Source: an uncultured Eubacteriales bacterium
GTDB lineage: Bacteria; Bacillota; Clostridia; Lachnospirales; Lachnospiraceae
Reading direction: 5' to 3'
Length of the DNA stretch: 64,000 bases
NCBI GenBank assembly: GCA_951800645.1
Contig: CATOIK010000009.1
Coordinates: forward strand, 26,335 to 90,334
Part shown: in pieces, positions 43,526-52,646 of the stretch
Numbering within the stretch: position 1 is the stretch's first letter
How the letters are laid out: each line of letters opens with the position of its first letter
Position numbers and translations under genes: made by a program
Notes under the pieces: model-generated
The model's database searches: none
Seen by the model: only the letters and a program-made list of their open reading frames with translations
Told to the model about the DNA's origin: nothing

Positions 43526-44395
43526 CTACTGCTCACTTTCTTTTGTCACATGCTGATGGGTGTAAAGGTGATCCTGGCAGTATTCATAATTCCCCTCACA
43601 TTTTGAGCAATAACGAAATTCCAGATCCTCTCCGTCCAGTTCTGTTCTGCCGCAGACCACACAGCGATGGCGGGTCTTGCCCGGCGCCAGAATCTTGGCC
43701 CCGCGGTTAGAATCCTGTTTTACCTCCCGCTTAAACTTCTGCTGCCGCTTGATCTCCTTGGGCGCATACCGTTTGTAGTTGCGGGTGATAGCAAAGAATA
43801 CAATAATATTGATTAAAGAAATCACCAGCTCCACCTTGGTGCTTAGGCCTCCGCTCAGGAAGTCGTAAACATACACGGCGCACTCTGCCACAGCCAGCCA
43901 TCTGGCCTTAATCGGAAGCACAAAGAACAGCAGAAACTGTGCGTCCGGATAGTACATGCAGAATGCCAGGAAAATAGATGAATTCAAAAATCCCGTAGTC
44001 AGCAGCCAGAACTGCCCAAATACCAGGTAGCCTACAAACGCTGCTATAATCTGGGCCACAACGCCCATCAGGAAAAACACATTAAACCGGAAAGAACCCC
44101 AGATATTTTCCAGAGTCTGTCCCAGGTTGTTGTAGAGGAACAACGCCAGCACACCAAAAAATATGGTAGTAAACTGTAAGCTTCCAAAGGACGGCGGGAA
44201 AAGCAGGAACGTAACCAGCCGCCAGACCTGGCCGTGAAGGATTGCCTCCACATTCAGACTGAGATAATTAAAGTAAATCCGCGGATCGATCAGCCAGATT
44301 ACCAGTCCAATGCCGTAAAGCATAGTGATATAATACATCAGATTGGGGATGGCATATTTGTGATACTTCCGCTCTAAATTCCGAAAAAAATCCAT
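43526..44395 (-). CDS. rhomboid-like membrane protein with C-terminal zinc ribbon, probably inactive
   Basis: 289 residues. Six hydrophobic helices (about 18-205) in rhomboid/Derlin order, with WRLVTFLLFPP and ALFLYNNLGQTLENIWGS like the L1-TM2 and TM3 regions of rhomboids. The active-site GxSG is replaced by GFLNSSIF and no helix-6 His is seen, so protease activity is unlikely. A basic linker leads to a zinc ribbon (about 243-275) with Cys pairs CVVC, CSKC and a CQDH...HQH tail. It lies between corA and pyk on one probable transcript. Role unknown; protein quality control or membrane scaffolding would fit the fold. Confidence 0.75.
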   Translation of the reverse strand: MDFFRNLERKYHKYAIPNLMYYITMLYGIGLVIWLIDPRIYFNYLSLNVEAILHGQVWRLVTFLLFPPSFGSLQFTTIFFGVLALFLYNNLGQTLENIWGSFRFNVFFLMGVVAQIIAAFVGYLVFGQFWLLTTGFLNSSIFLAFCMYYPDAQFLLFFVLPIKARWLAVAECAVYVYDFLSGGLSTKVELVISLINIIVFFAITRNYKRYAPKEIKRQQKFKREVKQDSNRGAKILAPGKTRHRCVVCGRTELDGEDLEFRYCSKCEGNYEYCQDHLYTHQHVTKESEQ

Positions 44396-44431
44396 GCGTA
44401 TTCCTTTCTCTAAAAAACAGGCGTCATTTCA

Positions 44432-45373
44432 TCAGAACAGATTCTTCTTGGAGAAAATCAGCGCCACAATGCCTGACAGCAAAGCTGCAAAGCCCAGCAC
44501 AATGAGGAAACCATAGGGATGCTCTGCAAAGGGCATTCCATAGGGGTTTACATTCATTCCGTAAAAGCTGGCTACCATGGTAGGAATGGACATTACAATC
44601 GTAATGGTTGCCAGAGTCTTCATAACAATGTTTAAGTTATTGGAAATAACCGAGGCAAAGGCATCCATGGTTCCGCTTAAAATGCCGCTGTATATATTCG
44701 CCATCTCGATGGCCTGCTTATTCTCAATGATAACATCTTCCAGAAGATCCTGATCCTCCGGATACTTTTTAAACTTTTCACTGCGCATCAGCCGCTCTAA
44801 AACCATTTCATTTCCCCGCAGGGATGTGGTAAAGTACACCAGGCTCTTTTCCAGCTCCAGAAGCTCGATCAACTCCCGGTTTCTCTGGGATTTATGAAGT
44901 TCCCGCTCCACTACTTCGCTCTTTTTGTCAATAATGCGCAGGTACTGCAGAAACAGAGAAGCATTCTTATAAAGAATCTGCAGCACAAAACGGCTTCTCA
45001 TGTAGGTATGGAAATCCCGCACCCGGCCGTCCATAAACGCAGTCAGCACCGGCGTATCTTCCAGACACACGGTAATCAGCGCTTCTTCGGTCATGATAAT
45101 ACCCATGGGGATAGTTACATACCAGTCCTTTTCGTTCCGTTCCTCAATTAAGGGAATATCCACGATAATCAGACTGTAATTTGCCTCTGTCTCAATACGG
45201 GACCGCTCCTCCTCATCCAGAGGGGCCTTTACATCATCCGGGTCGATGTTGTACCGCTCTGCCACCTCTAACACCTCTGTAGCAGTAGGATTTGTGAGCG
45301 CAACCCAGCAGCCGGTCTCTGCTTCTTCAATCTGATGGATTGTGCCTTCTTCTGTTTTAAAAATACGAATCAT
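44432..45373 (-). CDS. corA: CorA-family divalent cation channel
   Basis: 313 residues. A large cytosolic alpha/beta N-domain with a long helix, then two C-terminal membrane helices. The selectivity motif YGMN is at the end of the first helix (near residue 276), and the protein ends in a basic tail. CorA carries Mg2+ (also Co2+, Ni2+) as a pentamer. The short loop has MPFAEHPYG rather than the usual MPE motif. A structured leader of about 250 bases precedes it. Confidence 0.93.
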   Translation of the reverse strand: MIRIFKTEEGTIHQIEEAETGCWVALTNPTATEVLEVAERYNIDPDDVKAPLDEEERSRIETEANYSLIIVDIPLIEERNEKDWYVTIPMGIIMTEEALITVCLEDTPVLTAFMDGRVRDFHTYMRSRFVLQILYKNASLFLQYLRIIDKKSEVVERELHKSQRNRELIELLELEKSLVYFTTSLRGNEMVLERLMRSEKFKKYPEDQDLLEDVIIENKQAIEMANIYSGILSGTMDAFASVISNNLNIVMKTLATITIVMSIPTMVASFYGMNVNPYGMPFAEHPYGFLIVLGFAALLSGIVALIFSKKNLF

Positions 45374-45622
45374 GTCAAAGTCTTCCTTTCTTCACTGTGT
45401 TGTGGGAAAGCGCCGTTATACCTGCACTGCAGTCCCACCCAAGGAAAAGAACTTTAAAAAGTCCCTGACATGCAAGGATGCCGTACAGGTATGCGCTTTC
45501 GCCCGTCTTCTGGTTCTGCGTGGTAGTTACTAGGGCCACCGTCCATAACTGCTAATCATCCTTTCTTACTTAATTTATTCCAGTCCTCTTTCCCTGTTTT
45601 TTCCGGAAAGCCGAACTGAACC
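45374..45622 (-). ncRNA. structured 5' leader of corA, candidate riboswitch
   Basis: In RNA sense, ATACCTGTAC (45483-45492) pairs with GTGCAGGTAT (45418-45427) with a G-U pair, and AAAGCGC with GCGCTTT (45407-45413, 45493-45499) next to it, forming a helix of about 17 pairs with a small bulge. The G-U would be an A-C mismatch in the opposite RNA, which supports minus-strand function. Within the enclosed region, GTGGGA can instead pair with TCCCAC beyond the helix, and TTCCTT is complementary to the AAGGAA ribosome site. It did not match the M-box, NiCo or yybP-ykoY consensus as remembered. Confidence 0.5.
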
Positions 45623-45628
45623 CACTTT

Positions 45629-45657
45629 ATTATAATTTCTGTCCGGCAGTTTGTCAA
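45629..45657 (-). promoter_or_regulatory. consensus sigma-A promoter of corA
   Basis: On the minus strand TTGACA (45652-45657), 17 bases, TATAAT (45629-45634): both hexamers are perfect. It implies a transcript start near 45622. Confidence 0.8.
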
Positions 45658-45811
45658 ACCCATTAACCGGTAATTTCAAAAACTCACGGTTTTTTCTCGT
45701 TTTCTTAACCTTTTTTTAACAGCCCCGTAAATTGTATTCCTGTCGAATTTATGATACACTTAATTGTAAAAAAGATATTTCAATAGGAAAAGTCTGCATG
45801 TTTGTTTAGAT

Positions 45812-45844
45812 AAGGAGGCAAGGGCTTTTGCCCCGCAGATTATG
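45812..45844 (+). promoter_or_regulatory. distant ribosome site bridged by a hairpin
   Basis: AAGGAGG (45812-45818) lies 23 bases before ATG 45842, too far for normal use. Between them GGGC-TTTT-GCCC (45822-45833) forms a tight hairpin that would cut the effective distance to about 11. No other in-frame start is available. Confidence 0.5.
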
Positions 45845-48800
45845 GAACTACATAATACTTTGGGAATCGATATTGGTTCCACAACCGTAAAAATCGCTGT
45901 GCTAGACAGTGAAAATCATATATTGTTTGCCGACTACGAACGCCATTACGCCAACATCCAAGAGACGCTGGCGCTTCTTTTGGTTCGGGCAAAGGAAACC
46001 TTAGGAGAGCTGCAGGTACGCCCATCCATTACCGGATCCGGCGGCCTTACCTTGTCAACTCATCTGGCCATCCCCTTTACCCAGGAGGTAGTCGCTGTGG
46101 CTACTGCCCTGCAGGATTTTGCGCCCCGGACAGATGTGGCCATTGAGCTGGGCGGCGAGGACGCCAAGATCATCTACTTTACCGGAGGCATCGACCAGCG
46201 GATGAACGGCATCTGCGCAGGCGGCACCGGCTCCTTCATTGACCAGATGGCGGCGCTTCTGCAGACGGATGCTTCCGGCCTGAATGAATATGCAAAGAAT
46301 TACCAGATGATCTATCCTATTGCTGCCCGCTGCGGCGTGTTTGCCAAATCAGACATCCAGCCCTTAATCAACGAAGGGGCTACCAGGGAAGATCTTGCCG
46401 CCTCTATTTTCCAGGCTGTGGTAAACCAGACCATCAGCGGCCTGGCCTGCGGAAAGCCTATCCGGGGAACCGTGGCATTTTTAGGCGGCCCCTTACACTT
46501 CCTTCCGGAGCTGCGGAAAGCCTTTATCCGCACCTTAAATTTAGATCAGGAGCATATTGTGGCTCCTGACCACTCCCATCTGTTTGCTGCCATTGGCGCT
46601 GCCATGAGCGCTGCCGGAGGGGAAATCTTTTCCTTAACTTCCATGATCAACCGGCTTTCCTCCGGCATCAAAATGGAGTTTGAGGTAAAGCGGATGGAAC
46701 CACTATTTGCCTCCCAGGAAGAATACGAAGAATTTAAGATCCGCCACGCTGCGCACCAGGTGGCAAAGGCTGACCTTTCCACTTACAGCGGAAACTGCTA
46801 TCTGGGCATCGACGCCGGCTCCACCACCACCAAGGTGGCCTTAGTCAGCGAAGACGGACGGCTCCTTTACCGCTTCTACGACAACAACAATGGCAGCACC
46901 ATCGCTACCGCTATCCGGGCCATCGGCGAGATTAAGGAACAACTGCCGGATACGGCCAAAATTGCCTGGTCCTGCTCCACCGGCTACGGCGAGGCACTGC
47001 TAAAATCTGCCCTGATGCTGGACGAGGGAGAAGTAGAAACCATTTCCCACTACTACGCCGCCGCCTTTTTTGAGCCGGATGTAGACTGCATTCTGGATAT
47101 TGGCGGCCAGGACATGAAGTGCATTAAAATCAAGGATTCCACTGTAGACAGCGTTCAGCTAAACGAGGCCTGCTCCTCCGGCTGCGGCTCCTTTATTGAA
47201 ACCTTTGCCAAGTCCTTAAACTACAGTGTAGTGGATTTTGCAAAAGAAGCTTTGTTTGCAGAAAATCCTACAGACCTGGGCACCCGCTGTACCGTATTTA
47301 TGAACTCCAATGTAAAGCAGGCCCAGAAGGAAGGGGCTACCGTTGCAGACATCTCTGCCGGACTGGCCTACTCTGTTATTAAGAATGCCCTTTACAAGGT
47401 AATTAAAATCACCCAGCCCTCTGATCTGGGCACCCATGTGGTGGTTCAGGGCGGCACCTTCTATAACGACGCTGTGCTGCGAAGCTTTGAAAAAATTTCC
47501 GGCTGTGAAGCAGTACGGCCTGACATTGCCGGAATCATGGGCGCATTCGGCGCAGCTTTGATCGCAAGAGAACGGCACAACCGGTCTAAGACTACCTCCA
47601 TGCTGCCTCTGGATAAAATCTTAAGCCTGAAATACAACACCGCCATGACCCGCTGCAAGGGCTGCACCAACCACTGTGTACTGACAGTCAACCGGTTTGA
47701 CGGCGGACGGCAGTTTATCAGCGGCAATCGCTGCGAACGAGGTCTTGGAAAAGAAAAATCCAGGAAGGAAGTGCCTAACTTATTCGACTATAAATTCAAC
47801 CGGGTATTCGGCTACGAGCCGCTGACCCCGGACATGGCCCCCAGAGGCACCATCGGTATTCCCAGAGTGCTCAATATGTACGAGAATTATCCCTTCTGGG
47901 CCGTATTCTTTAAAGAGCTGGGCTTTTCCACGGTGCTGTCGCCTCAGTCTACCAAAAAACTTTATGAGCTTGGCATCGAATCCATTCCCAGTGAATCCGA
48001 ATGCTATCCAGCCAAGCTGGTTCACGGCCACATTGCATGGCTGATCAAACAGGGCATTCAGGATATTTTCTATCCCTGTATTCCCTATGAACGGAACGAG
48101 ACCCCGGATGCAGGCAACCACTACAACTGCCCTATGGTCACCTCCTACGCAGAGAATATTAAAAACAATGTGGAGGAGCTGACGGAGCACAACATTCACT
48201 TTATGAATCCCTTCTTTGCCTTCACCAACGAGGAGGTGCTGACAAAGCAACTGATTGTGGTGATGGGCAGGGAATTCAACATTCCTTCCATTCAGGTGCA
48301 GAAAGCAGCCCATGTTGCATGGCAGGAGCTGTTAAACTGCCGCCGGGATATGGAGAAAAAGGGAGAAGAAACCATTGCATGGTTACAGGAACACGGCCGC
48401 CGCGGCATCGTCCTGGCAGGACGGCCCTACCATGTAGATCCGGAAATCCACCACGGCATTCCAGAGCTGATTGCCTCCTACGGGCTGGCGGTTCTGACAG
48501 AGGATTCGGTCAGCCATTTAGGACAGGTAGAGCGGCCTTTAATTGTAACAGACCAGTGGATGTACCACTCCCGGCTGTACCGGGCTGCTTCCTATGTAAA
48601 GAACAGCGACTGTCTGGATCTGATCCAGTTAAACTCTTTCGGCTGCGGCCTGGACGCAGTTACTACGGATCAGGTTCACGATATTTTAACCAATGCAGGA
48701 AAGATTTACACCGTACTGAAAATTGACGAAGTAAATAACCTGGGCGCTGCAAGAATCCGCATCCGCTCCCTCATTGCCGCCCTGCGGGTGCGGGATCAGA

Positions 48801-50071
48801 GAGCCACAGAGCGAAAGGTGGTTTCCAGTGCCTACAATCGGGTGGTATTTACCAAAGAAATGAAGAAAGATTACACCCTGCTCTGTCCCCAGATGTCCCC
48901 TATCCACTTTGATTTGATCGAGCCGGCTATCCGGGCCTTCGGCTATCACATAGAGGTGCTGCAGAACGACAGCCGGAGCGCCATTGATGTAGGCCTGCAG
49001 TATGTCAACAACGACGCCTGCTACCCCTCTCTGATCGTAATCGGCCAGGTAATGGACGCACTGCTTTCCGGAAAATACGACTTAGACCGCACCGCCGTAT
49101 TTATGACCCAGACCGGGGGCGGCTGCCGGGCTTCCAACTACATCGGCTTTATCCGCCGGGCATTGGAAAAAGCCGGAATGCCTCAGGTGCCGGTGATCTC
49201 TGTCAATGCCAACGGCATGGAGACCAACCCAGGATTTTCCATTACTCCGGGTCTGCTTACCAAGGCTATGCAGGCAGTGGTTTACGGCGATATTTTCATG
49301 CGGGTGCTCTACGCTACCCGCCCCTATGAGAAGGAACCCGGCTCTGCCAATGCCCTTCACGAAACCTGGAAAAAACGATGCATCAAGAGCCTGTCCAAGC
49401 GTTCTGCCAACATGATCGAGTTTGGCCGGAATCTGCGGGGCATCATCCGGGATTTTGACAGACTGCCCCGGCTGGATATAAAGAAGCCGAAGGTGGGAAT
49501 TGTAGGGGAAATCCTGGTAAAGTTCTCTCCTCTTGCCAACAACCACATTGTGGAGCTTTTGGAAGCTGAGGGCGCTGAGGCTGTAATGCCGGATTTAATG
49601 GACTTCCTCTTATACTGCTTCTACAACAGCAACTTTAAGGCAGAGCACTTAGGGGGAAAGCAGTCCTCTGCATGGCTGTGCAATATGGGAATCTCCCTTC
49701 TGGAATACTTCCGGAAAACGGCAAGAAAAGAGCTGGAAAACAGCGAACACTTTACTCCGCCGTCCAAAATCTGGGAACTGGCAGACATGGCGAAAAAGTA
49801 TGTTTCTCTTGGAAACCAGACCGGCGAAGGATGGTTCCTTACAGGTGAAATGCTGGAGCTTATCCACTCCGGCGTGGAAAACATTATCTGCACCCAGCCC
49901 TTCGGCTGCCTGCCTAACCACATTGTAGGAAAAGGCGTCATTAAGGAGCTGCGGCGGGATTACCCCCAGGCCAATATTATTGCCGTAGACTACGACCCAG
50001 GCGCCAGCGAGGTAAACCAGTTGAACCGGATTAAGCTGATGCTGGCAACAGCGCAGAAGAATTTGGCATAA
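45842..50071 (+). CDS. giant 2-hydroxyacyl-CoA dehydratase activator (BadF/HgdC family, DUF2229)
   Basis: 1409 residues. Two ASKHA ATPase domains: the first with [15 protein letters not shown] and [11 protein letters not shown], the second (from about 320) with [14 protein letters not shown] and [11 protein letters not shown]; each has the second Cys in RCGVFAKSD or RCTVFMNSN, the ligands of the bridging [4Fe-4S] cluster. A DUF2229 region follows (about 640-860) and a Cys-containing C-terminal part related to the dehydratase subunits (about 980-1400). The family activates radical dehydratases by ATP-driven electron transfer. Such single-chain forms are common in Clostridia, often without a known partner; none is encoded here. 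Confidence 0.9.
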   Translation: MELHNTLGIDIGSTTVKIAVLDSENHILFADYERHYANIQETLALLLVRAKETLGELQVRPSITGSGGLTLSTHLAIPFTQEVVAVATALQDFAPRTDVAIELGGEDAKIIYFTGGIDQRMNGICAGGTGSFIDQMAALLQTDASGLNEYAKNYQMIYPIAARCGVFAKSDIQPLINEGATREDLAASIFQAVVNQTISGLACGKPIRGTVAFLGGPLHFLPELRKAFIRTLNLDQEHIVAPDHSHLFAAIGAAMSAAGGEIFSLTSMINRLSSGIKMEFEVKRMEPLFASQEEYEEFKIRHAAHQVAKADLSTYSGNCYLGIDAGSTTTKVALVSEDGRLLYRFYDNNNGSTIATAIRAIGEIKEQLPDTAKIAWSCSTGYGEALLKSALMLDEGEVETISHYYAAAFFEPDVDCILDIGGQDMKCIKIKDSTVDSVQLNEACSSGCGSFIETFAKSLNYSVVDFAKEALFAENPTDLGTRCTVFMNSNVKQAQKEGATVADISAGLAYSVIKNALYKVIKITQPSDLGTHVVVQGGTFYNDAVLRSFEKISGCEAVRPDIAGIMGAFGAALIARERHNRSKTTSMLPLDKILSLKYNTAMTRCKGCTNHCVLTVNRFDGGRQFISGNRCERGLGKEKSRKEVPNLFDYKFNRVFGYEPLTPDMAPRGTIGIPRVLNMYENYPFWAVFFKELGFSTVLSPQSTKKLYELGIESIPSESECYPAKLVHGHIAWLIKQGIQDIFYPCIPYERNETPDAGNHYNCPMVTSYAENIKNNVEELTEHNIHFMNPFFAFTNEEVLTKQLIVVMGREFNIPSIQVQKAAHVAWQELLNCRRDMEKKGEETIAWLQEHGRRGIVLAGRPYHVDPEIHHGIPELIASYGLAVLTEDSVSHLGQVERPLIVTDQWMYHSRLYRAASYVKNSDCLDLIQLNSFGCGLDAVTTDQVHDILTNAGKIYTVLKIDEVNNLGAARIRIRSLIAALRVRDQRATERKVVSSAYNRVVFTKEMKKDYTLLCPQMSPIHFDLIEPAIRAFGYHIEVLQNDSRSAIDVGLQYVNNDACYPSLIVIGQVMDALLSGKYDLDRTAVFMTQTGGGCRASNYIGFIRRALEKAGMPQVPVISVNANGMETNPGFSITPGLLTKAMQAVVYGDIFMRVLYATRPYEKEPGSANALHETWKKRCIKSLSKRSANMIEFGRNLRGIIRDFDRLPRLDIKKPKVGIVGEILVKFSPLANNHIVELLEAEGAEAVMPDLMDFLLYCFYNSNFKAEHLGGKQSSAWLCNMGISLLEYFRKTARKELENSEHFTPPSKIWELADMAKKYVSLGNQTGEGWFLTGEMLELIHSGVENIICTQPFGCLPNHIVGKGVIKELRRDYPQANIIAVDYDPGASEVNQLNRIKLMLATAQKNLA

Positions 50072-50085
50072 CCGTTTCGGACAGT

Positions 50086-50213
50086 AAAAAAGAGTCCGGT
50101 TCACCGGACTCTCGCGCCGGAGCGCGTCTGCGTCAAGCAGACATTTTCCTTAAGCGCGAAGGGCGCATCCCGCGGAGCGTTTTTGTTTCATAGGGCGAAC
50201 TTTCCTATGAAAT
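50086..50213 (+). repeat. structured dispersed repeat, copy 1
   Basis: A unit of about 128 bp made of hairpins in series: GAGTCCGG-ttca-CCGGACTC (50092-50111), CGCGC-cgga-GCGCG (50113-50126), GTCTGC-gtcaa-GCAGAC (50126-50142), a GC-rich stem near 50152-50180 ending in a T-run, and TTTCATAGG with CCTATGAAA (from 50187). It is 15 bases downstream of the activator gene, so it may also terminate that transcript. Near-identical copies lie at 50214 and 63848. Confidence 0.8.
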
Positions 50214-50312
50214 AAAAAAGAGTCCGGTTCACCGGACTCTCGCGCCGGAGCGCGTCTGCGTCAGCAGACATTTTCCTTAAGCGCGAAGGGCGCATCCCGC
50301 GGAGCGTTTTTG
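50214..50312 (+). repeat. structured dispersed repeat, copy 2
   Basis: Tandem copy of the unit at 50086, almost base-identical up to GAGCGTTTTTG, with one base fewer in the third hairpin loop (gtca instead of gtcaa). It lacks the fifth hairpin. The sequence 50313-50376 then leads to the Hpt gene and contains nothing else recognisable. Confidence 0.8.
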
Positions 50313-50376
50313 CATCCAATGAATGTTCGGTGCTTCTTGACCGGGTTTTGGGGCAAAAGGATGTGCCGTCCATATT

Positions 50377-50733
50377 TTACTGTCCGGCTGCAAATGCCCT
50401 CACTGCCGCCATGGTCTTTTCATAATCCGCTTTCACCCGACAGACCAGTTCTTTCGGGACAGGCCCTTTCCGGCTCCGCAGACTTTCTGTCAGCTCGGAT
50501 ACGGAGTCTGCCAGGACATGAAAGGATAAATTCAGAGCTACGCCTTTTAAGGTGTGGGCTGCCAGGAAGGCGTTTTCCCAGTCATCTGCTTCCAGGGCTT
50601 CACAGAGGTTCTGGAAGCTTTTGTCTTCCAGCGCCTTTTTTACAAAACGAATAACAAGTCTCTCTCCTGCCAGACGGCAGACTGCATCCTCGTAGTCCCC
50701 GCCCATAAGCTCATAACATTCCTTCAGCGTCAT
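50377..50733 (-). CDS. Hpt-domain phosphotransfer protein
   Basis: 118 residues, a four-helix histidine phosphotransfer domain. The phosphorylated His is in AAHTLKGVALNLSF (near residue 60). Such proteins relay phosphate between a hybrid kinase and a response regulator, and neither is encoded in the window. It lies 35 bases after the second ABC exporter gene and is probably the last gene of that run. Confidence 0.88.
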   Translation of the reverse strand: MTLKECYELMGGDYEDAVCRLAGERLVIRFVKKALEDKSFQNLCEALEADDWENAFLAAHTLKGVALNLSFHVLADSVSELTESLRSRKGPVPKELVCRVKADYEKTMAAVRAFAAGQ

Positions 50734-50768
50734 TTTCAGCCCCTCTTTTATTTCTATTTGATCCGCCT

Positions 50769-52646
50769 CTAATCCAGCCTGCTAAGTCCGGTATAAAGCT
50801 CATAATACCGGCCCTTCATAGCCACCAGTTCATCGTGATCTCCCCGTTCAATAATCCGGCCGTTTTCCAATACCATGATGGCGTTGGCGTTTCGGACAGT
50901 GGAAAGCCGGTGGGCAATAACAAAGGTGGTCCGGTCTGCCATCAGCCGATCCATGCCCCGCTCAATGTGCCGCTCGGTTCGAGTATCCACAGAGCTGGTT
51001 GCCTCGTCCAGAATCAGGATAGGAGCCTTGGAAATGGCTGCACGGGCAATATTTAAAAGCTGCCGCTGACCCTGGCTTAAGTTGGAGCCGTCTCCTTCCA
51101 GCACTGTGTCATAGCCGTGAGGTAGACGCATGATAAAGGAATGGGCAGAGGCTGTCTTGGCTGCCTGAATGACTTCCTCATCTGTGGCATCCAGACGGCC
51201 GTACCGGATATTTTCCATAACCGTACCAGTAAACAGGTGCGTATCCTGAAGCACCATGGCAATGTTGCTGCGCAGGTTATCCCGCCGGATGTGGCGAATG
51301 TCCACGCCGTCAATGGTAATGGCTCCGCCCTGAATATCGTAGAACCGGTTAATCAGGTTGGTAATGGTGGTTTTACCTGCGCCGGTAGAGCCTACAAAGG
51401 CAATCTTCTGCCCCGGCTTGGCATACAGGCTGATGTCCTTTAAAATCACCTTTTCCGGCGTGTAGCCAAAGGTCACATGATCCAGCACCACATGGCCTTC
51501 CATGGGGCTGAGCACCACAGCATCTGCATCGTCTTTTGGCTCCGGCTCCTCGTCCATCACTGCAAACACCCGCTCTGCACCTGCCAGGGCAGAGAATACA
51601 TTGCTGATCTGCATGGAAATCTCGTTAATGGGCCGGGAGAACTGACGGGAAAAGTTTAAGAACACCGTCAGGCCGCCTACGTCAAAGTTTTTAAAAATAC
51701 ATAACAGGCCGCCAATGCAGGCCGTCAGGCTGTAGTTTAAGTTGCTTAAACTGCTCATGACCGGCCCCATGATGCCTCCGAAAAACTGGGCGCGGATCTG
51801 GTTGTCTCTTAAATCCTGATTCAGCAGGGAAAACTCCCCGTTGGCTGCGTCCTCGTGGCAGAATACCTTTACCACCTTCTGGCCGGTTACCATTTCCTCA
51901 ATATAACCGTTAACAGCGCCCAGAGAGGACTGCTGGGAGAAGAAATACCGCTGGCTCCGGTGAGCCACTGCGCCGCCGGCCTTCATCATCAGCGGAATCA
52001 TCACTATAGTAACGACAGTCAGCCAGATGTTGGTGTAAATCATAAGGAACAGGGTTCCCACAATGCTTAAGGCGCCGGAAAACAACTGCACCAGCGTATT
52101 ACTCAGCATCGTGCCAATGGTATCTACATCGTTGGTAAAACGGCTCATAATGTCGCCGTTGGAGTTGGTATCGTAGTAACGAACCGGCAGAGACTGCAGT
52201 TTGGAGAACAAATCGTTTCGGATTCGCTTCAAAGCGCCCTGGGCTACCGTCAGCATAATCCGGGCCTGGAAATAGCTGGCTGCCACGCTGATCAAATAAA
52301 CTGCCGCCATCACCACCAGAGCCCTGGCCAGGCCTGCCGCGTCTCCCCGGCTGCCGTCTGTGGGCGCAATATAGGTGTTAATGATAGGCCGCAGCATATA
52401 GGAGCCAAGTAATGTTCCCAGGGTATTTAAGATAACGCAGAAGAAGGCCAGCATCATCCGTCCCTTGTCTTCATTCAAATAGCCTAACAGTCTGCGGACT
52501 ACTGCTTTCGTTTCCTTGGGCCGTCCGCCGCCCATGGCTTTTCCATGATGTCCCGGCCCGTGGCCCTGTCCAGGGCCGCCTGCCGCTCTTGAGTCGCTGC
52601 GCCCATAACGATGTTTCAAGCTTTCCATTTTCTGTCTGTGTTCCAT
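50769..52646 (-). CDS. ABC exporter half-transporter, catalytically complete subunit
   Basis: 625 residues. A Gly/His/Arg-rich cytosolic N-tail (about 15-45), six-helix exporter domain (about 60-370), and an ATPase with Walker A GSTGAGKTT near 418, signature LSQGQRQLL near 524 and Walker B ILILDEATS with the catalytic Glu. The signature has LSQGQ in place of LSGGQ. The start overlaps the stop of the partner gene by one base (TAATG), so the two are translated together as a heterodimer of the BmrCD/TM287-288 kind, for drugs, lipids or peptides. Confidence 0.93.
   Translation of the reverse strand: MEHRQKMESLKHRYGRSDSRAAGGPGQGHGPGHHGKAMGGGRPKETKAVVRRLLGYLNEDKGRMMLAFFCVILNTLGTLLGSYMLRPIINTYIAPTDGSRGDAAGLARALVVMAAVYLISVAASYFQARIMLTVAQGALKRIRNDLFSKLQSLPVRYYDTNSNGDIMSRFTNDVDTIGTMLSNTLVQLFSGALSIVGTLFLMIYTNIWLTVVTIVMIPLMMKAGGAVAHRSQRYFFSQQSSLGAVNGYIEEMVTGQKVVKVFCHEDAANGEFSLLNQDLRDNQIRAQFFGGIMGPVMSSLSNLNYSLTACIGGLLCIFKNFDVGGLTVFLNFSRQFSRPINEISMQISNVFSALAGAERVFAVMDEEPEPKDDADAVVLSPMEGHVVLDHVTFGYTPEKVILKDISLYAKPGQKIAFVGSTGAGKTTITNLINRFYDIQGGAITIDGVDIRHIRRDNLRSNIAMVLQDTHLFTGTVMENIRYGRLDATDEEVIQAAKTASAHSFIMRLPHGYDTVLEGDGSNLSQGQRQLLNIARAAISKAPILILDEATSSVDTRTERHIERGMDRLMADRTTFVIAHRLSTVRNANAIMVLENGRIIERGDHDELVAMKGRYYELYTGLSRLD

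Larger units (their letters stand above)
50078..50386. repeat. region bounded by a 12-bp inverted repeat
   Basis: CGGACAGTAAAA (50078-50089) and its exact complement TTTTACTGTCCG (50375-50386) bound a 309-bp interval holding both tandem structured repeats. The right arm overlaps the stop of the Hpt gene. They resemble terminal inverted repeats, but the third repeat copy at 63848 does not have them. Confidence 0.5.

Noticed and set aside
45842..50071. Fusion artefact of two or more neighbouring genes in the 1409-residue frame
   Set aside because: The same multi-domain length is known for this activator family in Clostridia and the frame is continuous.
50310..50654. Plus-strand protein of about 114 residues over the repeat and Hpt gene
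   Set aside because: It starts inside the structured repeat, is antisense to the Hpt gene and has no ribosome site or recognisable motif.
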